The position numbers and the translations under genes were made by a program. Shown piece by piece: positions 31,070 to 41,253 of a stretch of DNA of 64,000 nucleotides. The notes beneath the pieces are model-generated. The model saw nothing but the letters and a program-made list of their open reading frames with translations, was not told where the DNA came from and made no database searches. This DNA is from Streptomyces sp. RPA4-2 (lineage in GTDB: Bacteria > Actinomycetota > Actinomycetes > Streptomycetales > Streptomycetaceae), in the NCBI RefSeq assembly GCF_012273515.2, contig NZ_CP050975.2, positions 5,456,001 through 5,520,000 of the forward strand. The letters run 5' to 3'. Positions within the stretch are counted from its first letter, which is position 1, and the number at the start of each line of letters is the position of its first letter.

Positions 31070-31469
31070 GCGATCCTTCCGTGTCCACGCGGAAGGTGAG
31101 GACATGACGGCCGTCGACGACGGCCGCGGCGCGGGTGTTGAGCATCTCGCGGAGCTGGTGGGGCGGGAGGCAGCTCGCCGCGAAGGAGGGACGCGCGCAA
31201 GCGGTTCAGGTCGGAGGCCGTGCTGACGAGTTCACCCGCCGCGCCCGCCACGCGCGGGTCGGGTTCGGTGACGTCCCCGCCGCCGGCGGTGTACGAGCGG
31301 CCGGTGACCTGGTGGACGACCAGGCCGCCCGGGACGTGGTCGGTGTTCGAGCAGGAGAAGCGGCCGTGACGGGCGAGTTCAGGCCGAACAGTCCGGCCGA
31401 GGCCGGTACCGCGAGCGTCAGGGACAGTGGTATGACCAGGAGTGTCCGAGGTGTCCGGCGCGGTGGCAT
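31070..31469 (-). pseudogene. Decayed secreted serine hydrolase (beta-lactamase/DD-peptidase type)
   Basis: ATG 31469, preceded by GAAGGAAGG, begins a good signal peptide (RRTPRTLLVIPLSLTLAVPASA). About 40 residues in, homology continues only in another frame. That frame reads RFSCSNTDHVPGGLVV, a remnant of the YSN motif region, then VTGRSY and DPRVAGAAGELVSTASDLNR. After GELPP a further shift is needed to reach HQLREMLNTRAA. The SxxK catalytic segment is missing altogether. At least two frameshifts plus internal deletions make this a pseudogene of a serine beta-lactamase-like D-Ala-D-Ala carboxypeptidase. Confidence 0.75.
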
Positions 31470-31618
31470 CGGCGGCCCTTCCTTCTCGCCGTCCAGCATG
31501 CGGGACGGTACGGCCCCGGCGCCGGGTGGTCCCCTTCCGAGGGGCACCCTGGGCGCTGAGCGCTTGTCGGGTGAGGGACAATGAAGGCTCTGTCAGGGCG
31601 GGTTGCATGAGGGGACGC

Positions 31619-33898
31619 ATGTCGGACGCGGAGCGGGCGGGAGCATCCCGTCAGGACAAGAGCGAACGTCTCCTCGCCGGGCGGTACCGGCTGGGGGATG
31701 TTCTCGGCCGCGGCGGCATGGGCACGGTCTGGCGGGCCCAGGACGAAACGCTGGGCCGCACGGTCGCCGTCAAGGAGCTGAGGTTCCCGTCGAGCATCGA
31801 CGAGGACGAGAAGCGGCGGCTGATCACGCGCACGCTGCGCGAGGCCAAGGCGATCGCGCGCATTCGCAACAACGGCGCGGTGACGGTCTTCGACGTGGTC
31901 GACGAGGACAACAGGCCGTGGATCGTGATGGAACTCGTCGAGGGCAAGTCCCTCGCCGAGGTCATCCGTGAGGACGGCGTCCTCACGCCGAAGCGCGCCG
32001 CCGAGGTGGGGCTCGCGATACTCGACGTCCTGCGGTCGGCGCACCGCGAGGGCATCCTGCACCGCGACGTGAAGCCGTCGAACGTGCTGATCTCCGACGA
32101 CGGCCGGGTCGTGCTGACCGACTTCGGCATCGCCCAGGTGGAGGGCGACCCGTCGATCACCTCGACCGGCATGCTCGTGGGCGCGCCCTCCTACATCTCC
32201 CCCGAGCGGGCGCGCGGTCACAAGCCCGGCCCCGCGGCCGACCTCTGGTCGCTGGGCGGACTGCTGTACGCGTCGGTCGAGGGCGTCCCGCCGTACGACC
32301 GGGGCTCCGCGATCGCGACGCTCACCGCGGTCATGACCGAGCCGGTGGAACAGCCGAAGAACGCGGGCCCGCTGGAGACCGTGATCTACGGGCTGCTCGC
32401 CAAGGACCCCGAACAGCGGCTCGACAACGAGCGTGCGCGGGCGATGCTCAGCGAGGTGATCCGCGCCCCCGAACCCCGCGCGGCCGTACCGGAACCGGTG
32501 GACGCGACGAAGGTCGTGTCGTTGCCGCCGGTGCCGGACGAGGGCTCCCGCAAGGGGAGTTCGGGCGGCTCCGGCACCAAGCGCGGCGAGGAGGCGGGCG
32601 AGCGGTTCCGCGGCGCGCTGCGTTCCGTGCGCAAGGCCGCCTCGGCGGCGGGCGCCGCCACCGCCGCGGCGACGGCGCGCGCCAAGCCCACCGGTACGGC
32701 GGGCACGGACGCGCTGGGCACCGAGGGCGCGGCTCCGAAGACGCCGACCGTTCCCAGGCCGACGGCTCCGCCGGCTCCGGCGGGCGCGACCCCGTCGAAG
32801 CCCGCTTCCGGCAAGGCCGGGGCGGGCACGTCGGGCGCGGTCACGCCGGGCCCGCGCGCCGGAGCGGCGGACGTCTCCCGCAAGCCGGGCGCCCGCGACG
32901 GCGCGACGGTGGGGCTGAGTTCCGGACCCGTCGGCGGGCCGGGCGCGAAGGACACGGCCGGTTCGGCGGATTCGACCCGTGTGGTGGGCGCGGCCGGCTC
33001 GACGGGTTCGACCGGTACGAGCGGGACCGTGGGCGGCTCGGGCTCGGGAGGTTCCCAGGGCTCGGGATGGCCGGTGGCGCCCGAGCGACCGCCGCGGCCC
33101 GCGCCGAGGGCGCCGCTCACCGATGTGGTGCCGCGGCGGACCCTGGTCGTCATCGCGGTGGTCCTGGCACTCGTCGTGATCGGGACCGTGCTGGCCCTCA
33201 CCCTCGGCGGCGGTGACGGCAACGGCTCGAAGGGCGGCAAGAGCGGCGGCACCAAGACCACCGCGTCCAGCGGAGGGAACGGCGGCGGCAAGGACGCGAA
33301 CAAGGGCGCGCACACCGACAACGGCGACAAGAAGGACGACTCCTCCGCGCCGGACGGGGGCGGCACGTCGGGCGCCACGCCCAGCACGGGCGCCTCGGGC
33401 GACGGGAGCGGCTCGGACGACGACAGCGGTTCGGGCGGCGGCAAGGAGACCGGTGCCGGCGGCTCCACCGCGAAGTCGACCTACCACGGAAGCCAGGGGT
33501 TCTCGATCGGGCTGCCCAAGGGGTGGAAGTACCGGACCACGGACGACGCGGGCGCCCGTTTCACCGGCCCCGACGGGCAGAAGCTGCTCGTCGGCTGGAC
33601 GACGACGCCCAAGAACGACCCGGTGGCGGACTGGCAGAACCAGGAGCGGGGCATGGTGCGCCCGCACTACCAGAGAATCCGCATAGAGAAGGCGGACTAC
33701 CGCGGCTGGAACACCGCCGACTGGGAGTTCACCTACCAGGACGGCGGGACGAAGTACCGGTCGATCGACCGCGGATTCGTTGTCAACGCGCATCAGGGGT
33801 ATGCGTTGATGTACACGGCGAAGGCCTCCGCCTGGGACAGCGATCTGCGCGAGGACACCTGGCAGACGCTGACGAAGACGTTCCAGCCGAAGTCGTGA
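31619..33898 (+). CDS. Receptor-type Ser/Thr protein kinase (kinase 1 of five)
   Basis: This 759-residue PASTA-less eukaryotic-type kinase has an intact kinase domain at about residues 20-290: glycine loop LGRGGMG, K52 in VAVKEL, E in LREAKAI, HRDVKPSN with D150, DFG at 168-170. A long Ala/Pro/Gly-rich disordered stretch leads to one membrane helix (RRTLVVIAVVLALVVIGTVL, about residues 503-525). A Gly/Lys/Asp linker follows, then a C-terminal domain of about 140 residues (GFSIGLPKGW ... WEFTYQDGG). Start ATG 31619 follows GAGGGG. ATG 31607 is an alternative. It opens an array of five paralogues. Confidence 0.93.
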   Translation: MSDAERAGASRQDKSERLLAGRYRLGDVLGRGGMGTVWRAQDETLGRTVAVKELRFPSSIDEDEKRRLITRTLREAKAIARIRNNGAVTVFDVVDEDNRPWIVMELVEGKSLAEVIREDGVLTPKRAAEVGLAILDVLRSAHREGILHRDVKPSNVLISDDGRVVLTDFGIAQVEGDPSITSTGMLVGAPSYISPERARGHKPGPAADLWSLGGLLYASVEGVPPYDRGSAIATLTAVMTEPVEQPKNAGPLETVIYGLLAKDPEQRLDNERARAMLSEVIRAPEPRAAVPEPVDATKVVSLPPVPDEGSRKGSSGGSGTKRGEEAGERFRGALRSVRKAASAAGAATAAATARAKPTGTAGTDALGTEGAAPKTPTVPRPTAPPAPAGATPSKPASGKAGAGTSGAVTPGPRAGAADVSRKPGARDGATVGLSSGPVGGPGAKDTAGSADSTRVVGAAGSTGSTGTSGTVGGSGSGGSQGSGWPVAPERPPRPAPRAPLTDVVPRRTLVVIAVVLALVVIGTVLALTLGGGDGNGSKGGKSGGTKTTASSGGNGGGKDANKGAHTDNGDKKDDSSAPDGGGTSGATPSTGASGDGSGSDDDSGSGGGKETGAGGSTAKSTYHGSQGFSIGLPKGWKYRTTDDAGARFTGPDGQKLLVGWTTTPKNDPVADWQNQERGMVRPHYQRIRIEKADYRGWNTADWEFTYQDGGTKYRSIDRGFVVNAHQGYALMYTAKASAWDSDLREDTWQTLTKTFQPKS

Positions 33899-34103
33899 GA
33901 CGCGGGTCCGAGCCCGGGTCGTGAGGTTCGGGCCGGTTCGCCCGGGGTGTCTGATGTAGGGCTCGGTCACGGGCTGGTGACATCTCGCATCCTCACATTG
34001 CGGGTTGCCTCCGGCACGTATCGTGAGTGGTTGCGGACCGTACCAAGCCGTAACGGGGCGCAAGGCGAACGGAATTGACCACCGGGCGGCCGGGGGAGGC
34101 ATC

Positions 34104-37100
34104 GTGGACGAGTACGCGGGTCGGGTACTGGCCGACCGCTATCGCCTCCCGCTGCCGCCGTCCGACGAGTACGAGTTCGCCGAGAGCCGCGCGTTCGACA
34201 CCTACAGCGGGCAGGAAGTCCTGGTCCGGCAGGTGCCGTTGCCGGAGGTCGTCGAGGCCGAGGTGCTCGACGCGGACGGGTTGCCCGAGGGGTTCGTGGC
34301 GCGGGACGGCGGGGTGCGCCGCGCCTCCGCACGCACCACGCGCCGGCCGGCCGAACCCGCGGTGCGGCGGGCGATCGAGGCCGCGCAGGCCGCCGCCCAG
34401 ATTCCCGACCATCCCCGGCTCGACCAGGTCTTCGACGTGTTCGCCGAGGGCGGCTCGCTGTGGATAGTGAGTGAACTGGTGCCCGCGAGGCCGCTGGCCG
34501 CGCTGCTCGCCGAGAAACCACTGAGTCCCTACCGCGCCGCCGAGGTCGCCGCCGACGTCCTCACCGCGCTGCGGGTGCTGCACGCGCACGGATGGGTGCA
34601 CCGCAACATCACCGCGCGCACGGTACTCGTCTGCGACGACGGCCGGGTCATGCTGACCGGGCTGGCGGCCGGCGCCGCGGAGGAGGCGCTGTGCGGGTAC
34701 GACCCGGTACCGGTACGGGACTTCGAAGGTCCGGCCGGCGCGGAGGACACACCCGCGGGGCCGGGGGCGCCCGGAACACCGGGGGCCCGGGGGCCGGTCG
34801 GAACGCGGACTTCCCGGGCGTCGCAGGTATCGCAGGTCCCGCCGGTTCCCCGAGGTTCGAGGGCCCCCGGAGGTGAGGGCGGCGCTACCGGGACGGCGTG
34901 GAACACCGGTTCGCCCGGCGCGCACTCCGGCACGGGCCCCGGGGCGGGCGCCTCGCGTGGCGTGAGCGGTGTCGGGGCCGGAGCGCCGGGGGCCACGAGT
35001 CCCGGGGGCACGTTCGGCGCCGTGGTCGCTTACGCCCAGGGGATCGATGCCGAGGCCGCGCGGCGGGCCGCGATCGAGGCGCGCGCCGAGAACGGTACGC
35101 CCGTGGAGGAACCGCCCGCCGCGGGCAGCGCGGCCCTGGCCCGCAGGGCACTTGACGCCGGGGGCGACGCCCGGGCGGCGCGGGCCGGAGCCATCGCCGC
35201 GTACCGCGCCGGAGCGCGCGCCGCCGCCCGCGTGCACGAACAACAACGGGGCGGCCCCGCCGCACTGCCCGCGCCCCGCCCGGCCCCGCTTACCGACTCC
35301 CTCCGCACCGCCCGCCCAGGCGACCGGACACATCGTGGAACCGCGGCCGGAGACTCCGCCACCCGGTCAGATCGCCGACCCGTACGGCGTGGCGCACACC
35401 AGGGCCTGGCACGGCGCGCAGCCCCGCCCCGGCACGGTGGGCCCCGGCCAGGGCATCGCCCCAGGCCCAGGCCCAGGCCGAGAGGCCAACCGGACCGCCG
35501 GCGGACGAGCCGGCCACGACCCCGCTCAGGCTCCCGGCCAGAGTGCGGGGCAAGGCTTCGACCAGGGCGCGGGTCAGGGGCTCGGCCAGAGCGCGAGCCG
35601 GGAAATCGAGCACAACCCCGGCCGGGGCACCGACCAGGGAGCCGGGGCCGGCGTCGGCCAGGGCTTCAGCGAGGGCACCGGTCACGGCTTCGGCCAAGGC
35701 GTCGGCCACAACACCGGTCAAGGTTTCGGGCAGGGCACCGGCCAGGGCTTCGTTCAAGGTGTCGGCCAGGGAAGTGAGTACGACGCCGGGTGGGGTGCCG
35801 GCGAACGCGGGCCCGGTCAGGGCGTCGATCCAGGGGCCACCCGGGGCTACGGTCACGACACCGGTCAGACCCTCGCGAACCCCGCCCCGCAAGCCCTCGG
35901 CCAGGGCGGCGGCCAGTCGCGTACGGCGCTCCCGGGCGGCGGCGCCGGGCACGGCCTCGGCGCACCGGAACTTCCCGGCGGCGGCGTACCGGCCCTGGTG
36001 CCCGGACCGGGACCGCAGCAGTCCGCGGTTCCCGTGCCTCCGACCGGCCGTTGGGACGAGCTCGTCGCCGGTACGCCGCCGCGCCGAGGACCCGCCACGG
36101 CGCTCGCCGCGGAGCGGGCCCGGCAGGCGCGGATGGCGGTCGTCGGCCCGGTGACCGAGCGCTGGGCGCCCGAGCAGGCAGGCCCGGTGCACGAGAACTG
36201 GCAGCTGGCGGCGCCGATCGGTCCCGCGACCGACCTGTGGGCCCTGGGTGCCCTCCTCTTCCGGGCCGTGCAGGGCCACGCGCCCTACCCGGAGGAGAAC
36301 ACGGCCGAGCTGGTGCAACTGGTGTGCGCCGAACCGCCCGCGTACGCGGAGGAGTGCGGGCCGCTGCGGCCCGTCGTGGAGTCGCTGCTGCGTCAGGACC
36401 CGACGGAGCGGCTCGACTTCGAGGAGTTGCGCGGCTGGCTGCGCTCGCTGGTACGGTCCGCGCCCGAACCCGAGGCGGGCGCGCACGTCGTCGCGGCGCC
36501 CCCGGTCGACCCCAGCCGGCTCCCGATCGTGCGCAGGAGGGGCGAACTCGTCCGCCGGCGCCGTGCCGGACTGCCCGCGACCAGCCCGCACGCCCGTCAC
36601 AAACGGGCCAGGAGCGACCGCCCGGTCCGCCCGGCGGGCCGAGCCGGGCAGGACAGGCCCCGACGGCTCGGGCGAAATCTGCTCCTCCTGGTGCTGCTTC
36701 TGCTGGTCGCGGCGGTCGCGTACGCGATGGTCTTCATGCCGAAGAACGACCGGACGAACGGTGCCGATCGGCCGGCCGGCTCCGGGGGACAGCTGAGCCC
36801 CGCACCGGACAACTCCTCGGGCACCGGCGCCGACGGAAGCGCGAGCAGCGAGCCACGCCCCGACCAGACCTCCCCGGGCGGCGACAAGAGTCCCTCCGGC
36901 AAGGCCAGTTCCTCGACGTCCGAGTCCAACGCCCCGGGTGCCGCGGCGGGCTTCACGCTCCGCAAGGACTCCGCGGGCTTCCAGGTCGCGGTGGCGAACG
37001 GCTGGGACCGCTCGCCCAAGAACGGGCGCGGTCAGGTGGTGTACTCCCACGGCGACTTCGAGCTCATCGTCGTACCCGGCCGGGACAGCACCGCGACCTA

Positions 37101-37395
37101 CGGCAGTGATCCGCTGACGTATCAGCGGGAACGGGAGAGCGAGTTGCAGCCGTTCCGCGACTCGACCTGGGCGACGTCCAGCGGGATGCGGCGGATCGAC
37201 GTCGGCGGACGGACCATGGCCGAGGGGCAGTTCACCTGGCAGAACTCCGCGGGCCAGGAGCTGTACGTCCGCAATCTCGTGATCGTCACCGGTGGGCACT
37301 ACCACATCGTGCAGGTGCGCGGCCCGGAGGCCGAGATGGACGAGGTGACCCGGCTGTACGAACAGGCGTCGGCCACCTACCAAGTCACCGGCTGA
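34104..37395 (+). pseudogene. Frameshifted receptor pseudokinase (kinase 2 of five)
   Basis: Start GTG 34104 follows GGGGGAGG. The kinase lobe is degenerate: no glycine loop, VLVRQVPLP in place of VAVKE, HRN instead of HRD (WVHRNITARTVLV), and TGL in place of DFG. After this point comes a low-complexity insert of more than 400 residues, in which the frame changes at about 35290-35330. The first frame runs on to a stop at 35777. The second carries Gly-Gln repeats, the rest of the lobe (TDLWALGALLFRAVQGHAPYPEE), a membrane helix (LLLLVLLLLVAAVAYAMVF) and an ectodomain (GFQVAVANGW ... GQFTWQN). A one-base indel, real or from sequencing, would join them. Confidence 0.8.
35500..35880 (+). repeat. 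Degenerate Gly-Gln coding repeats in pseudokinase insert
   Basis: In the second frame of the pseudokinase the region encodes many imperfect copies of GQG-x-GQG-type hexapeptides (GQGFDQGAGQGLGQS, GQGFGQGTGQGFVQG). The underlying DNA repeats GGCCAGGGC and CGGTCA motifs. Such a tract is prone to slippage and may have promoted the nearby frameshift. Confidence 0.8.
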
Positions 37396-37433
37396 GCCCG
37401 CCGCCTGGCACCACGGCACGCTGAACGCCGAAT

Positions 37434-37463
37434 GGTTCCCTTCCGTACCGGGAAGGGAGAACC
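37434..37463 (+). terminator. Hairpin between kinase 2 and kinase 3
   Basis: GGTTCCCTTCC (37434-37444) pairs with GGAAGGGAgAACC (37451-37463) with one bulged base and a 6-base loop, 39 bases after the kinase 2 stop. It is probably a terminator separating the transcription units. Confidence 0.7.
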
Positions 37464-37552
37464 GTCACAGTGCGGTCTCCGTACGACCCCGCCGGTTCCC
37501 TGCGGGGTGACCGCTCTTTAGTCTGGCCCTGTCAAGACCATTGCGGGGAAAC

Positions 37553-39280
37553 GTGAATCAGATGCAGGGCCTGCTCCTCTCGGGCCGCTACCGACTTGTC
37601 GAATCCATCGGCAGCGGTGGCATGGGCCGTGTGTGGCGCGCGCACGACGAGGTGTTGCACCGCGCGGTCGCGGTCAAGGAGCTGACGGCCGCGCTGTACG
37701 TCACGGAGGGCGACCGTGCCCGGCTGCTCGCCCGTACCCATGCCGAAGCGCGGGCCGCGGCCCGGATCAATCACTCGGCCGTCGTCACCATCCACGACGT
37801 GCTGGAGCACGACAACCGGCCCTGGATCGTCATGGAGCTGGTCGAGGGCAACTCGCTGGCCGACGAGGTCAAGGACCGGGGCCGGATCGAACCGGCCGAG
37901 GCGGCGCGGATCGGGCTGTGGGTGCTGCGCGCGCTGCGCGCCGCGCACGCGGCCGGCGTGCTGCACCGTGACGTGAAGCCGGGCAACGTCCTGCTGTCGC
38001 CGGACCGGCGGGTGCTGCTCACCGACTTCGGGATCGCGCAGGTCGAGGGCGACACGACCATCACGCGCACGGGCGAGATCGTCGGCTCGGTCGACTATCT
38101 CGCGCCCGAGCGGGTGCGCGGCCAGGACCCCGGCCCGTCCTCCGACCTGTGGGCGCTCGGCGCCACGCTGTACACGGCGGTGGAGGGCCGCTCGCCGTTC
38201 CGTCGCACCTCGCCCATCAGCACCATGCAGGCCGTCGTCGAGGACGAACCCGCCGAACCGGTCAACGCGGGTGCGCTGGGTCCCGTCCTCGCCGCGCTGC
38301 TGCGCAAGGATCCGGCCAAGCGGCCCGGCGCGGAGGAGGCCGAGCAGATGCTCGCCGAGGCCGCGGAAGGGCGCCGACCGAGCGCGGCACAGGCGTATGT
38401 GCCGACGCAACATATGGACACCAGCAGGGGTGCGCCACCGCACGCTCAGGCGGGCTCATATGGAACGGCCGCACATGGCGTAACGGGCCATGACGGAACC
38501 GGGCATGGCACGGCCGCCCAGGGATATGGGGGGCCGCCCCACGGGTCGACATTCATGCTGCACGGACCGGCGTCCGGATCCACGGGCGGCGTTCCCGTGG
38601 GCGCCGGGAAGCGCCGCCGCGGTCGTACGGTCGCCCTTGTGCTCGCCCTCGCCGTGCTCGTCGGCGGTGGAGGTGCCGTGGCCATGAAGTACCTGTCCGA
38701 CCGGCACGGGCGCAGCGACGCCTCGACCGGCACGGGGACCTCGACCGGCACGGGGAACTCGGCCGGCACGCCCGGGAACAGCGCCACCAGGACCCCGCAG
38801 TCGCACGAGACGGACGGTGCCCTGCCCGACGGCTGGGAGCGGGTGCCGGACCCCGAGGGGTTCAGCCTCCCGCTGCCCGACAGCACGTGGAAGCGGAAGG
38901 CCGGCAATGGCCAGGTCGACTACACCCCGGACAACGGCGAGCACTTCGTCCGCATAGCCATCGACGACTCGCCGGACTTCCCCGACCCGCACGCGCACCA
39001 GCTCGACCTGGAGCAGCAGTTGACCAAGCTGGTCGACTACAACAAGGTGAGCCTGGAGTCCAACACGTTCCGCGACCGTCCGGGCTCCCTGTGGGACTTC
39101 ACCTGGACCGCGCTCCCGAAGCAGACGCCCTTCCCAGGCCCGCGCCGGGCGATCGAGGAGACATATCTCAGCCGGGACGGAGTCGAGTACGCGATCTACA
39201 TGTCCGCGCCCGCGGCCGACTGGGCCACCGCACGGCAGCAGTTCGACGTGATCCTGCGCGGCTGGCTCCCGAAAGCCTGA
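37553..39280 (+). CDS. Receptor-type Ser/Thr protein kinase (kinase 3 of five)
   Basis: This 575-residue kinase has an intact catalytic domain: IGSGGMG, VAVKEL, HRDVKPGN, TDFGIAQ and SDLWALG. An Ala/Gly/His-rich linker (HMDTSRG, HGTAAQGYGG) leads to a membrane helix (TVALVLALAVLVGGGGAVAM, about residues 360-380), a Ser/Thr/Gly linker and an ectodomain with GFSLPLPDSTW ... LWDFTWTALP. I chose GTG 37553 (MNQMQGLLLSGRYRLV), which has GGGGA upstream. A TTG at 37541 and ATG at 37562 are alternatives. The activation loop TITRTGEIVGS probably carries autophosphorylation threonines. Confidence 0.93.
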   Translation: MNQMQGLLLSGRYRLVESIGSGGMGRVWRAHDEVLHRAVAVKELTAALYVTEGDRARLLARTHAEARAAARINHSAVVTIHDVLEHDNRPWIVMELVEGNSLADEVKDRGRIEPAEAARIGLWVLRALRAAHAAGVLHRDVKPGNVLLSPDRRVLLTDFGIAQVEGDTTITRTGEIVGSVDYLAPERVRGQDPGPSSDLWALGATLYTAVEGRSPFRRTSPISTMQAVVEDEPAEPVNAGALGPVLAALLRKDPAKRPGAEEAEQMLAEAAEGRRPSAAQAYVPTQHMDTSRGAPPHAQAGSYGTAAHGVTGHDGTGHGTAAQGYGGPPHGSTFMLHGPASGSTGGVPVGAGKRRRGRTVALVLALAVLVGGGGAVAMKYLSDRHGRSDASTGTGTSTGTGNSAGTPGNSATRTPQSHETDGALPDGWERVPDPEGFSLPLPDSTWKRKAGNGQVDYTPDNGEHFVRIAIDDSPDFPDPHAHQLDLEQQLTKLVDYNKVSLESNTFRDRPGSLWDFTWTALPKQTPFPGPRRAIEETYLSRDGVEYAIYMSAPAADWATARQQFDVILRGWLPKA

Positions 39281-39311
39281 ACCGGTCCGGCAACGCCTGA
39301 ACCGGTCCGGC
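39275..39311. repeat. 17-bp direct repeat at the kinase 3 stop
   Basis: GCCTGAACCGGTCCGGC occurs at 39275-39291 and again at 39295-39311, 20 bases apart, the first copy spanning the stop codon. Looser copies of the TGGTCCG core follow to about 39395. The remainder of the 185-base gap before kinase 4 shows no other feature. Confidence 0.75.
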
Positions 39312-39465
39312 GGGTGTCGCACAGGTCCGACGGCTCTCCCAGGCCTGAAAGGCCTCAGAGCTCTTACTGGTCCGGCTGATCCGACTGGTCTGACAAGGCC
39401 GGATAACAGCCACCGTGGAAGACGGATCCCGGAGGGCACCCGTCCGGTGCGGCATGATGGGGCGT

Positions 39466-41139
39466 ATGGGGACCGAGGGGGAGAACGTCCGCGTGATCGC
39501 CGGGCGTTACCGGCTGGAGGCCAGGATCGGGCGGGGCGGCATGGGTGTCGTCTGGCGGGCCACCGACCAACTGCTGAGCCGTCAGGTCGCGGTGAAGGAA
39601 CTCCCCCTCGACGACTCGCTCTCCGCGGACGAGGCCCTGCAGCAACGCGATCGCACCCTGCGCGAGGCCCGCGCGGTCGCCCAGCTGCACCACCCGCACA
39701 TCATCGTCGTGCACGACGTGGTGGAGGAGGCCGAACGCCCGTACATCGTGATGGAGTTGATCGACGGCGGCTCGCTCGCCGAGCGGATCTCCGCGGACGG
39801 CCCGGTCGACGCGCGCGAGGCCGCCCGGATCGGCATCGCCCTCCTCGGCGCGCTGCGCCGCGCGCACGACGCGGGGATCCTGCACCGTGACCTCAAGCCC
39901 GCGAACGTCCTGATGGAGGCGGGCACCGACCGGGTCGTCCTCACCGACTTCGGCATCGCCCAGGTCGCGGGGGCGACGACGCTCACCGAGAGCGGCTCCT
40001 TCGTGGGCTCGCCCGAGTACACCGCCCCCGAGCGGATGTCCGGCGCCCGGACCGGCCCCGAGTCCGACCTGTGGTCGCTCGGCGCGCTGCTGTGCACGGT
40101 GCTGAGCGGCGAGTCGCCGTTCCGCCGCGACTCCCTGGGCGGCATCCTGCACGCCGTCGTCATGGACGAGATCAGGCCGCCGGCCCAGGCCGCGCCCCTG
40201 CTCCCCGTCGTACGGGGGCTGCTGGAGCGCGATCCGGACCGGCGGCTCGACGCGGTGGAGGCGGAGCGGCTGCTGCGGGCGTTCCGGCAGACCGGCCGTA
40301 CACCGCGGCCCGCGCCGCCCGGGTACTCGGCCACGCAGCGCGACGTGCCGAAGCGCAGACCCGTGCCGCCGGACGCCGCACCCCCGGTGCCCGCCGGCAT
40401 GACCGCCACCGCCGTGCCGGAGCGCACCGCGAAGCGCTCCCCGCGGGGCCTGCTCGTCGCCGCGCTGGTCGCCGCGATGGCGGGCGCGGGGGTGTCGGCG
40501 GCCGCGCTGCTGATGCACGACGGCCGGGACGGGAGCGGCGGGGGCAACGGGGGCCGTACGCCGTCCACGTCGGCGAGTCCCGCGCCGGGGGCCTCGGCGA
40601 GCGCGTCGGCGTCCGTGAGCGGCCAGGCGCCCCCGGCGACTCCGCACCCCACGGTCACCGTCACCCGCGAGCGGACGCCGACCGCCTCCGAGCGCACCGC
40701 GCCGTCCGGCTACCGGACCGTGCACGATCCGGACGGGTACGCGCTCGCCGTTCCCGACGGCTTCACCCGCGATCCGCAGGGCGAGCGGATCTTCTACATG
40801 TCGCCGGGACAGACCTTCCGGATCGGCATCAAGGTGTCGGATCCCGTGGTGGGCGGCCCGCTCGTGGTGATGCGGAACGCGGACGCCGACGGGCCGTCCA
40901 CGAACCCGGGGTACCACGACGGCACGGTCACCCCCACCACGCACGCCGGACGGTCCGCCGCGCTGTGGGAGTTCACCTGGGAGGGCTTCAGCAAGGCGGA
41001 GGGGCCGCGGCACACGTACGACCTCTGCTGGGAGGAGCGCGGCCGGATGTACGACGTGTGGGTCTCGGCGCCGGTCGGCAGGATGACCGAGGCGAAGAAG
41101 TACTTCGACGTGGCGGTGGGCACCTTCACCGCCGCGTGA
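39466..41139 (+). CDS. Receptor-type Ser/Thr protein kinase (kinase 4 of five)
   Basis: This 557-residue kinase has a complete catalytic core (IGRGGMG, VAVKELPL, HRDLKPAN, TDFGIAQ, SDLWSLG), then a Pro-rich linker, a membrane helix (GLLVAALVAAMAGAGVSAAALL, about residues 325-347) and a Ser/Thr/Pro-rich stalk. The ectodomain contains GYALAVPDGFTRD ... ALWEFTWEGFSK, related to those of its neighbours. It includes a cysteine in DLCWEERG. I chose ATG 39466; ATG 39454 and a GTG at 39415 are in frame. It is same-strand with the other kinases. Confidence 0.92.
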   Translation: MGTEGENVRVIAGRYRLEARIGRGGMGVVWRATDQLLSRQVAVKELPLDDSLSADEALQQRDRTLREARAVAQLHHPHIIVVHDVVEEAERPYIVMELIDGGSLAERISADGPVDAREAARIGIALLGALRRAHDAGILHRDLKPANVLMEAGTDRVVLTDFGIAQVAGATTLTESGSFVGSPEYTAPERMSGARTGPESDLWSLGALLCTVLSGESPFRRDSLGGILHAVVMDEIRPPAQAAPLLPVVRGLLERDPDRRLDAVEAERLLRAFRQTGRTPRPAPPGYSATQRDVPKRRPVPPDAAPPVPAGMTATAVPERTAKRSPRGLLVAALVAAMAGAGVSAAALLMHDGRDGSGGGNGGRTPSTSASPAPGASASASASVSGQAPPATPHPTVTVTRERTPTASERTAPSGYRTVHDPDGYALAVPDGFTRDPQGERIFYMSPGQTFRIGIKVSDPVVGGPLVVMRNADADGPSTNPGYHDGTVTPTTHAGRSAALWEFTWEGFSKAEGPRHTYDLCWEERGRMYDVWVSAPVGRMTEAKKYFDVAVGTFTAA

Positions 41140-41253
41140 ACCACGCGTAGGCGGTGCATAAGCGGCATATCGGGGGTGCGTCGCGTCACGGGTCTGTGAC
41201 CGGTACGCGACGGGTCTGGATGCCGGAGCGCGGGCCGCGATAGGGATGGACCC

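Noticed and set aside
31135..31584. Plus-strand frame of 149 codons upstream of kinase 1
   Set aside because: It is the antisense shadow of the serine hydrolase remnant, whose signal peptide and motifs are on the minus strand.
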